Positions 55,071 to 64,000 of a stretch of 64,000 nt of DNA are shown piece after piece. The DNA comes from Pictodentalium vernedei (Eukaryota; Mollusca; Scaphopoda; Dentaliida; Dentaliidae), in the NCBI GenBank assembly GCA_031216915.1, contig CM062288.1, positions 181,996,596 through 182,060,595 on the forward strand, in the 5' to 3' direction. The translations under genes were made by a program, and so were the position numbers. The notes below the pieces were generated by a model. The model ran no database searches. It worked only from the letters and a program-made list of their open reading frames with translations, and had not been told where the DNA came from. The stretch's first letter is position 1. Each line of letters begins with the position of its first letter.

Positions 55071-55109
55071 ATGAAAAAATTTAAAGTAATTTATATATTT
55101 TTTATACTT

Positions 55110-55305
55110 ACCAATGGTCCAGACTTAGACTTAGCTGGTGCTAAATAAAAATATCTAGGGCCAAACACAAATTTTGCCCCCCAATCCCCAAAATGTGCAT
55201 GCAAAACCAAAAATTCGAAGTCCTATCTGGCCATCCATACATTTACTCTCTGCGCATGCGCAGACGCCAGGAAGTCACGGAAACTGGCGCCAACATCATT
55301 CTTTG
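55110..55305 (-). repeat. D6 left inverted terminal repeat
   Basis: ACCAATGGTCCAGACTTAGA (with a small duplication ACTTAG) to CATCATTCTTTG; contains CTGCGCATGCGCAG. Confidence 0.82.
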
Positions 55306-55383
55306 TAAAAAAGATTATAATATAATAATTCAGCAGGGAGGTATGAGTGCCCAGTACTGCCCACTCATGGGAGGGCCATTCCA

Positions 55384-55473
55384 TTCTGGGCCATTGGTAA
55401 GTATAATAAATATATAAATTACTTTAAATTTTTTCATATTTTTATACTTTATACCAATGGCCCAGACTTAGCT
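55384..55473 (-). repeat. D6 internal complementary region
   Basis: TTCTGGGCCATTGGTAAG, AATTACTTTAAATTTTTTCA and TACTTTATACCAATGGCC with CAGACTTAGCT. Pairs with both outer ends. Confidence 0.8.
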
Positions 55474-56596
55474 AAATCGTAAAAAGGTGGAGGGCCTAGA
55501 ACTTCCGAAATAGTAGATCAACATAGATCAAATCCTTCAATCCATGATGAAGAAAATTAGAATAATTAGAATTTACATGTATGTCTCTTTATACCATAAT
55601 AGAGAAGACATATCCTAATATGGGTCCCAATTATGTAAATCCTAAATCTGAGCATGAAATCATGCTGATTAGGATGTAACGAGTTCACAAATTTTTAAGG
55701 CTAGTCTGGACTAAGCCCTAAAAATTAGGATGGCACATTTGAGAATGAGAGAAAATTGCCCATAACCCTGCGCCATACAATAATACTACAGCTGAACGCC
55801 GAATTTAGTACGGACAAAACAGCTTCCTTCATAGTTACATACCCAATAAGCCAGAGAAGTGGAGAAAATGCCTCCCCCCCCCCTTTTTTTGAACATATCT
55901 TCAAAAGAAAGATGGGAGAGCTCTGGAATCAATAAACAGTACCAGAAAACAAGATAAATAAATATCGATCAGGCATTCAGGAATTAATTCATGAATAATA
56001 AATGGTGCTTAACACCACTTCACAAGCGAAGGCTATAGCGACGATTTTGGTAAATAACATTATCCGCTACAAAATATGCACTGCAGACGGCATATACAGG
56101 TACGACGAAATCAGTGAAATAATAATATAACATACACATATTAAAACGAGATGCGATGAACAATCTCTACAGAGAAAACACGCTTCAAAGATCTTCACAG
56201 GCAGCCTCTGTACAATAAAATCCGGTAAGAACACTCTCCAACGTGTACTATTTAGTACCTACAACTATAAACACATGAGAATATGCGATTTGAGAACCGA
56301 CAAAATAGAGACCAGGATCTAGAAATGGAGGTAGGTATGATTAACCTGCTCCAATACAGACCGCCCCCGAAATATATAATAATTTCAAGGTCCACCAAAG
56401 TGATAGCGTAATAAAATATTGCACGAGTGCATTAAAATCCAGCCTGTAATCATCTAAAAACCACTAACTGGTTATGCAGTCACCTATGAACTCAAATAGC
56501 AGCAATTATGATGATTTAATAAGCGCTTGTATATTAGAAATCAGAAAATAAACACCGGAAACTAATGCAACAAGCCAAGACCAATACTGGGTCTGG
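55474..56596 (-). other. D6 3' region with a C-run
   Basis: Aligns with the 3' regions of D4 and D5 and, inverted, with D2 23019-23390. A C-run is at about 55874-55884. No ORF. Confidence 0.6.
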
Positions 56597-57337
56597 ACCT
56601 GCGTCGCTGCATGCAATTGAATCAGCAAACAAGAAGTGGCTGCACGGCCAATCTGAAAATTGCATACACGATACAACAGATCATTATCAGGTTCCAGATG
56701 AAATATAAAGTCAATCCCTTGCATAGAAGCCGAGAAAAGTTTGACGAAAAATTTCAATGTTAAGTGGGTACAGTAAAATTTCAAAGTATCGGCAAACAGG
56801 AAGTGGTTGCACGGCAGATCTGAAAATTGCATACACGATACAACTCATCATTATGAAGCAGCAGACCAAATATAAAATCAATCCCTTGCATAGAAGCCGA
56901 GAAAAAAACCTTGACGGAAAATTTCAATGTTCAGTGGGTACAGTAAAATTTCAAAGTATCAGCAAACAAGAAGTGGCTGCACGGCAGATCTGAAAATTGC
57001 TCACACGATACAACTCATCATTATGAAGCAGCAGACCAAATATAAAATCATTCCCTTGCATAGAAGCCGAGAAAACCTTGACGGAAAATTTCAATGTTCA
57101 GTGGGTACAGTAAAATTTCAAAGTATCGGCAAACAGGAAGTGGCTGCACGGCAGACCTGAAAATTGCTTACACAATACAACTAATCGTTATGAAGCAGCA
57201 GACCAAATATAAAATCATTCCCTTTCATAGAAGCCAAGAAAACTTTGACGGAAGAAATGTTTCGGACGGACGGACGGACTGATGGATGGACGGAGTCGAG
57301 CAGTTACTAGACCTGCTCTGCCGCTGGCGACGCAGGT
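56597..57337 (+). repeat. 167 bp tandem-unit element, family F6, with exact inverted ends
   Basis: Starts ACCTGCGTCGC (56597-56607) and ends GCGACGCAGGT (57327-57337). Four units, with TTCAATGTT at 56753, 56923 and 57089 after a partial first unit. Units are followed by a GGACGGACGGACGGACTGAT tract (57267 on) and the closing inverted end. No coding capacity beyond repeat-frame ORFs. Confidence 0.83.
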
Positions 57338-58620
57338 AACAAAACTGCATATATGCCTATATACACAACAGTGTGTGAGTGTGGGGGGGGGGGGGGGAGG
57401 GGGAATTCGAATTCATGTCAAAACCTCCTCAACCACATTACTTAATCATTACTGGTCTAGACAGCAAAAATATAGTAACCACAAGGCTCCCTCACGTCTG
57501 ACATACTCCGTTATGCCACTGAGAGCAAAGAATGATGTGAAGAACAAAACTTCCCCTAAAGAAGAAGACCCTCTCGTGGGGGAAGCTTCTGGTGAATGTT
57601 CAATAACAGACACTTGAAAAAACTGATATGGTATTAGCAGGAATCATCCTGAGACTGTTTAACCTCAATGTAATCAATAGAAACAAATGAATTGAAGGAT
57701 ACACATATCCTATCATTCATTCCCATGAATATGGCTGAGCGTCAATTGTTTGCGCTCAAATGCCAAATACTGGCGACACAAATGATGGAAACTATTATTC
57801 CTATGCGCCGCAAACTTAACTACCCTGAAGCGGTAGATCATGTAACAGCCATACAGTTAGAATAAGCCCAAGATGCTGCCAGCACTTTTTCTTCATGTTC
57901 TGAAATCTTATGCACTGACTGCTGATTGGAAGATAAATTTTCCTAAGCAGTACGAATAGCTAATCCATCTAGCAATAGAATGAACCGAAATGTCCCTTCT
58001 ATTGGAAATTAATGACAAAAAGAAGTGTTTCTTCTCTTCTGATAAACTCTGATCTGCGTCTATAAATACATGATTGCTAATAATATAAATTCAATAAGAC
58101 ATCATTTCTGAATATGTGGTCTCCAAGAACCGAGGATCCCAAGATCCCTGCATAGAGAGACCATCGGACTCAGGATTGTAACCCAATATATGAACTCACG
58201 TCCGTCATAATTGAGAAAACTGTTAAATATATGCCCAAACTTGACCTTATGTTAAAAGATTCGCTAAAACAAAACAGGTCTAGAGCGAAAAACGTCTACC
58301 ACTCCAATTAAGAATAACTGGAGGGGATGTGTGCGTAAGCAACCCATCGAAATAACATTCATAGCCGCTCCGCACAACCCCATCCGATGCATAAAATCTT
58401 CCGCTGTTAATGCGTCTGATAAAAGACAAAAGCGAGCCTAACAACTGGCTAATTTGCTCTGTGAAACAACAGACGAACCATCTTGTTGAAAATGAATTGT
58501 AGGATACGTGTATCCTTTCATTCATTGCAAGAGAAATTATCCAGTTCATTATTCAAGTGATCTAAAGAACTATACTTGCCGCATCACAGATCATACAAAC
58601 GCTCGCTTTTTGACTGAAAG
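57338..58620 (-). pseudogene. D6 pol remnants with displaced recombinase piece
   Basis: After a G-run (about 57382-57402) come the 3' segment shared with D4, an RNase H tail at about 57660-57840, then a piece of the recombinase catalytic half (57845-58075, matching D3 32360-32600, for example GCAGTACG.ATAG and CCATCTAGCAATAGAATG), then RNase H (58110-58290) and RT scraps (to 58620). So the recombinase piece lies inside RNase H, not after it. No frame is open for long. Confidence 0.7.
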
Positions 58621-61480
58621 ATTATCATAAATAACCTAATTATCCAGTTCCAGTCAAAATCAGTCGGGCCAAGCTCTATAAGAGCCTCGAGCCACCGGCT
58701 CAGGGATGTCTGATCAGTAAACTCAAACAGACCTAAACCCCCTATCCAAGTGGCTGTATAGTCAATCCCTAAAGTAATATATAGAAGGGATACCTATACC
58801 TTCGCTACGAGTCCTTATAGACGATCTGAGTCTAGGACAACCTCTCCTACTCTTTCTGCTGGTGTTGGTCGATTAGACCCCAACTTAAAGAGCCGAGTAT
58901 TGATGCTTTCTTGTAGCTTAATCCTACATTAATGAAAGCTTACCATCAAAGACTTAGTGTCTGGAAAACTAAAGCGACCTGTAGCAAGTTTTCCACTTAG
59001 TCAAATGTTAAAGATGACGAGGCTAGGCTTCGTCACATCAGAATAGCTCCCACTTAACATCTGTTAAGACAGAGACATATGTGATAAAAAGGCCTGGAAA
59101 GAATTTTTAAAAGGTACAAACATCCACAAAATTCCTTTCCATATAGACGTTGCGTCACAGTACTTAAAAGTGAAGTACATAAGACCATGAGTTTAAATTC
59201 GCTCTGAATAAGAAATTATCTTCTCAATTGTGTCCGAGCGAACAGCGAAGTGATGAAAGTAAGACTACAACTAAGACTGTAGCCTGCTCATTCAACGCAG
59301 AGAAACTCTCAACACATCTTCCCCGGTCGTTAAAATGTATGTGATCAAAAAACGGTTAAAAATACAGAAGATGATGATGAGAAACCATATTACTTCTTCC
59401 CACAGAAAGTTAAATATGGCATCGTCTACATAATCGAAGACCTGTGACACCCGTGTTGACTTAACCGGAAAAGAGATCTTATTATCCTGCTCTTTGTTCA
59501 GATGAAGACAGCGTCTAACAAAGCTAGTGGTTTCTCACAATTACTCGCAGCATTGTGATTCACTGGAACAAATTCAAGGAAACGATAATGGATAGTATCC
59601 ATTATCATCCATGAGTTGTTCTGAAAGGGAAGGTTATCCTACTCCGTATCCCTTTCATCATTCGTCTAAATCAGTTTTAGAATCACGGTCACCGGCATCT
59701 GAACAGGCAGATGACTGCACTGATCAAGCACCATTCGACAGCTGAAGTTTTGAGATTGACGTTGAGTGCTTCTGCATTAGCAGGAATACTGCGATGAGCT
59801 GCGCAATCTGTGACAGCAAGTCCGTTACAGAGGCCCGAGGAGCAGCGGTCATGTATTGCTTATCCGCCGGCTGCTCTTGGGACAGTGTGTCTGAGATGGC
59901 TCTTAACTGTGGACGTCCCGATGAATGAAGCCTCATCTCCTTGGGTACTAGATGGTGTGACTTTCTTAACAAAAAGTGGACCTCTTGATGATGCAGACTA
60001 GATATCCTAAGTCACTTAGCGAAGGTGCGGTCATGAGTGCTTAGTAGGCGCTGAAGAAGCCGAACTGCAGCCGCCCCCGGCTGAGAAATAAACTGAGTGT
60101 TCCGGACAATAGGTATGTACGTAAGCTCCGACTGCCGCAAGTTCCTACCAACAACACCCGACCCCAGATGTTGCTAAAAGAGAGAGAGGGGTCTCCCTCT
60201 TGCTCGCGGTCCTGGGAGACTCAGCTGAGCATACCTCATAACTTGCCGGCTTCTTCCTTGCCATCGTTGCAGGGTGAGCGTGATCGGATTTATAGTGCTC
60301 GCTACACCCTTGTTCCTCTCTCGACCGCTACGGACATACCCGGCATCACACTACCCATATTCTGAGTAACGATCCGCCGGTTGAGCTAGCTGGAGACAAG
60401 GTCATAAACCCCATATTCTAAGGTCTAGGAACTTGTCTTTTATCATTGAGCACTTTTGTCGCTAGCTCTGAATACAATGTACATGCGACACATCCGGTGT
60501 CACGGTCTTCATATTCAATACTAACCACTTCAACGGCGACAGGGAACTGAAACCACTCATCGCGGTATATAGCCCTGTGCAATATTAAGAGCACTTTAGC
60601 CGTTATGTAGAGAAAGCCACAAGACTAGCCGACCCTGGCTGCCTACTAGATGGGACATCCTGGACAGGAGGCATGGACGTAAACTCCGACTGATGCAAGT
60701 TCCTACCAACAACATCTGTCCCCAGATGATGCTGTAAGACAGAGAGACCTCTCTCTTGCTCGCGGTCCTGGCAGACCTGGACGAGCGTACCTCGGAACTT
60801 GCCGGCTTCCTCCTTCCATCGTCGCTGGGTGAGCATGGTTGTATATTATAGTGCTCGCTCCACCCTATATCATCTCCTAGCCTGGAGCGGACACACACGG
60901 CATCACAGTTCTCAGAGGCCTGAGTAACCGCTTCACCGGTCGAGCTAGCTGGCGATAATGGACTTGTGCGGTCGTGTGTGCTTTTCGAACATAGAGGAAG
61001 CTATAAGACTAGCCGACCCTGGCAGCCTATTCCCGGACAGGAAGGCATGGACATAAGCTCCAACTGACGCAAGTTCCTACTAACAACCTCTGACCCCAGA
61101 TGTTGTTATAAGAGAGAGGGGCCTCTCTCTTGCTCGCGATCATGGTAGACCTGGATGAGCATACCTCGGAACTTGTCTGCTTCCTCCTTTCCGTCGTCGC
61201 AGGGTGAGTAAGTTCGGATTTTTATAGTGCTCGCTACACCCTTGTTCCTCTTCTCGACTGCTACGGACATACCTGGCGTCACACCACCCATATTCTGCGT
61301 GATAGATCCGCTGGTTGAGCTAGCTAAGACAAGGACGTAAACCCTATATTCTAAGGTCTAGCCCTTGTCTTATATCATTGAGCACTTTTCTGCTAACTCT
61401 AATAGTATAATGCAATGACGGAAGCACACTCTCTGACGGCATCACAAAACCACACCATGTTCTTGTTCCTCTGTAAATAG
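58621..61480 (-). pseudogene. D6 gag-like remnant with repeated segment
   Basis: Decayed ORF1. A piece at 59724-59972 reads ASVTDLLSQIAQLIAVF, as in other ORF1 copies. In the N-terminal half a segment with CCATATTCTG or its variant recurs at about 60354, 60908 and 61288; the paired palindromes around CCAGATG recur at about 60165, 60720 and 61097. So three copies of part of ORF1 are present (spacing about 555 and 380 bp), as in D2. The 58640-59700 part is the inverse of D2 19721-20600. Confidence 0.7.
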
Positions 61481-61728
61481 AAACTGAAAAACTATAGTGT
61501 CATTTTGGCGAGAGGACCAGCCGTGTCCCCTTGCTGCGAGAGGACTGCTAGTGTCCACTCGCCTAACAACAAACCATGACACCAGTCACCAACACTGTCA
61601 TAATCTGACACATGGTGCAAGAATTAGTGGTAGTACATCGACTATAAGCAAGACAACGACCATGTAAATAGAAGAGGAAAGGCTTCCTCTTATTTGCCCT
61701 GCTATTCGAGAAATATTATTACCCAAGA

Positions 61729-62182
61729 TCTAATATAGGTCAAATGTACCACCACCAAATCTACATAAATATAAGATAACATTAAAATAATCGATGAAAT
61801 AAATACATCCAAACGAAAAATTCCTTCAAAAAATAAAAATAAAATTGAAAAAAAAATTTTTTCTTATATAAAAGCCCAAGTTCCCAAAGGGAACGATGAG
61901 CCCAAAAGAGCCTAAGTGTGGACAAAATTATAATAATCTAATATATAAATGCGAATCTAATCTAGGTCAAATGTACCACCACCAAATCTACATAAATATA
62001 AGATAACATTAAAATAATCGATGAAATAAATACATCCAAACGAAAAATTCCTTCAAAAAATAAAAAAAAAATTGAAAAAATTTTTTTTTCTTATATAAAA
62101 GCCCAAGTTCCCAAAGGGAACGATGAGCCCAAAAGAGCATAAGTGTGGACAAAATTATAATAATCTAATATATAAATGCGAA
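61729..62182. repeat. 227 bp tandem duplication ending inside the Helitron
   Basis: 61729-61955 and 61956-62182 are nearly identical. The first copy ends with TCTAATATATAAATGCGAA (61937-61955), which is the first 19 bases of the Helitron at 62164. Confidence 0.85.
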
Positions 62183-62817
62183 TGTCTGTATCTGTATCTC
62201 TCTCTCTATCTATCTTTGTACCGAGTGAACTCCTCCGTTTCTCGTCCGATCGATCTCAAATTTTGTACACGGGGGTAATTCGTCCTTGCGAGTAACATGG
62301 GATGAGAGCCGTGCCCTTGCGGGGTGACCTTGGCCTTGATATTGATGACCATGATTTTTTATTTCGAAAACAGCTGGGCCGGTCAGGCTAAAATTTCATT
62401 TATGCGGGTATATTGACCCATCGATCATTTTGACTTTATCGGGGCGCCCTTGTGGGGGTGACCTTGACCTTGAAATTGGTGACCTTGACCTTTTATTTAG
62501 AAAACAGCTGGGCCGATCAGGCTAAAATTTCATATGTGCGGGTATATTGACCCATCGATCATTTTGACTTTATCAGGGTGCCCATGTGGGGAGACCTTGA
62601 CCTTGAAATTGGTGACCTTGACCTTCTATTTCGAAAACGGCTGGTCCAATCGAGCTAAAATTTCTTATGTGCAGGTATATTCCATCGATCATTTTGACTT
62701 TATTGGGGTGCCTGCGCGGGGTGACCTTGACCTTGAAATTGGTGACCTTGACCTTCTATTTCGAAAACGGCTGATATAACCATCTTCTCCCGTGCAACGC
62801 TGGGTATCACCCACTAG
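62164..62817 (+). mobile_element. Non-autonomous Helitron, 654 bp
   Basis: Starts TCTAATATATAAATGCG and ends with the hairpin TGGGT-ATC-ACCCA followed by CTAG; A precedes and T follows, as Helitrons require. The interior has about 3.5 units of some 133 bp (GACCTTGACCTTGAAATTGG, TTTCGAAAACGGCTGG). The uninterrupted site is seen in D2 at 17279/17280. No Rep/helicase is encoded. Confidence 0.9.
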
Positions 62818-63484
62818 TATGTCATAAAATTAACTGCCACACTACCGGAATATTTTATGTTACTTACAACCGTCATTTCTCTAAATAATTGGAAACTACC
62901 TAGAGCATTGTCAATGTAAACAACTTCAAACAAAAACCGGAAACAAGACCCCAGGCAACACGGTCCGAAGTCAGCACCAGAAATAAAACTATCTGATGTA
63001 AAGCAAGATCTTCATCAGAAGAAAAAACGATACATCGGATGTATGATGCATGCATGACCAAAACACCCTAACACCCCAAGGGTGAGGACGTAACCATAGG
63101 GATATACAGAATAATCTTCTGTATAATACGTTAAAATCCCAAGAAATTTTATAAAAAAATTTCAATAAAACAAGCAAAAAAGCTTGGGGGCTTAACTGGG
63201 GGATCAAGGGAAGGTAGGGAAGGAATACTAAACAAACAGTGGATAAATCATTATCAATCAATGATGACGTCAGGCCCATGTCCCGAAATTGAGGAACATG
63301 AACTAATTTTTTTAAATATTATAAAATTACAGCCGTGAACATTTCAAACCACTGTTTCTTCCTTCCTTCATCCAATTGTGTCCTTGGATCCACCAAAATA
63401 ACCATTGATTTGTGTCTGGCATCATTAAAACTGAGATTTAAAAGCACAGATGTCAGTTTGATGTTATCTGACTGAAGGGCCAAA

Positions 63485-63612
63485 CAAAGAATGATGTTTG
63501 CACCAGTTTCGCTGACTTCCTGGCGTCTATGCAAGCACAGAGAGTAAATGTATGGAGGGCCAGATAGGACTTTTGAGCTAGCACCAGCTAAGTCTAAGTC
63601 TGGGCCATTGGT
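63485..63612 (-). repeat. D6 right inverted terminal repeat, shortened
   Basis: CAAAGAATGATGTTTGCACC to GTCTGGGCCATTGGT. The middle (G-run and GGCAAAATTTGTG) is deleted compared with the left repeat. Confidence 0.78.
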
Positions 63613-63640
63613 ATACAGTATAAAAATATGAACACTTGTA

Positions 63641-64000
63641 TAATCCCATAGAAATAAGAAATGACAAGCTCATGACAAAATCTGAACAGAAAAAAATCTA
63701 AAAAAAAAAAAATATAAGTGCCGTGTTCACAACACCAAAAGGAACAACTTGACATGACAAGAAGCACATCATGTTTGGAGTCTATTACAAATTTAAAGAT
63801 ATGCCCCAGAAACAAAATATAATGACAAATGGGAAGGGAGACCGTCTCATACGTCACTTTGCCACCCCCCCCCCCCCCCTCCCATATTATGAAACAGAAT
63901 GATGGCAATATCAGGTTGGACAAATATATAATGTGAGAATATACACTTACTCCTTTATCACTACTCTGTTTTTCAGATTTCTCTTTTCTGCCAGTAAGAA
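63641..64000. other. No gene seen
   Basis: AT-rich flank with a C-run (about 63866-63880). The minus-strand ORF 63594-63923 crosses the element edge and is low complexity. Confidence 0.4.

Larger units (their letters stand above)
61481..63484 (-). promoter_or_regulatory. D6 leader, carrying a duplication and a Helitron
   Basis: Aligns with the inverse of the D2 leader. The stem ATCTGATGTA (62991-63000) with TACATCGGAT (63031-63040) and a CCCAAG/CTTGGG stem (about 63138, 63183) are present. The Helitron is at 62164-62817 and a 227 bp tandem duplication at 61729-62182. Confidence 0.6.
55071..63640 (-). mobile_element. DIRS copy D6, decayed, with two inserted elements
   Basis: Terminal repeats at 55110-55305 and 63485-63612, internal complementary region at 55384-55473. 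On the minus strand the order is leader (with a Helitron), duplicated gag remnant, RT/RNase H remnants, 3' region (with repeat F6). Same subfamily as D2. The boundary sequence ATGAA occurs at both ends and within the internal complementary region. Confidence 0.78.

Noticed and set aside
56757-57282. Three similar ORFs of 62-78 residues (MLSGYSKISKYRQTGSG and like)
   Set aside because: They follow from the tandem units of F6 and are repeat-frame artefacts.

Overview
This is eukaryotic nuclear DNA, AT-rich and made up almost entirely of mobile and repetitive elements. I found no intact host gene, no rRNA and no confident tRNA gene. The element mix points to an invertebrate, most probably a mollusc such as a bivalve: DIRS retrotransposons with a tyrosine recombinase, interspersed repeats that start ACAAGAGG, repeats built of 100-170 bp tandem units followed by a GACGGACGG tract and a terminal hairpin, a Helitron, and hAT and pogo-like short elements. 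The species cannot be told from the sequence.

Layout. 1-3868 (+) is the 3' part of a decayed gene with N-terminal zinc-binding motifs, a FEN/XPG (PIN-like) nuclease-type domain and a C-terminal CXC cysteine domain. The rest is dominated by six copies of one DIRS1-like family, called D1-D6 here. D1 (4381-15000, minus) is split by a 4.9 kb pogo/Tigger-type DNA transposon. D2 (16452-23707) is on the plus strand. D3 (31241-38340, minus) is the best preserved. D4 (38341-42656), D5 (45681-53745) and D6 (55071-63640) are decayed, rearranged minus-strand copies. Where ends survive, the copies carry inverted terminal repeats of about 190 bp and, near the 3' end, an internal complementary region that pairs with both outer ends; this is the DIRS1 arrangement. 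D3 reads, in transcription order: leader, gag-like ORF with an N-terminal Cys/His cluster, overlapping reverse transcriptase/RNase H ORF, tyrosine recombinase, 3' region. By subfamily D1 groups with D3, D4 with D5 and D2 with D6.

Between and inside the DIRS copies lie seven arrays or elements made of tandem units, two hAT-type short elements with 8-bp target duplications (one has a second copy), a pogo-like short element flanked by TA, a 654 bp Helitron whose empty site is visible in another DIRS copy of this window, three foldback elements (one carries a small basic ORF), and a short stretch of degenerate telomere-like repeats.

The most unusual signals are (i) a twin palindrome inside the gag coding region, kept in several DIRS copies and present three times in each of two decayed ones; (ii) leader stem-loops whose arms change together between copies; (iii) a shared replacement of the recombinase region in D4, D5 and D6 by a 1.2 kb segment bounded by a C-run and a G-run; and (iv) the complex ends and 252 bp palindrome-bearing array of the pogo-type insertion. 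Coordinates of decayed parts are approximate, because they rest on comparison by eye between copies.
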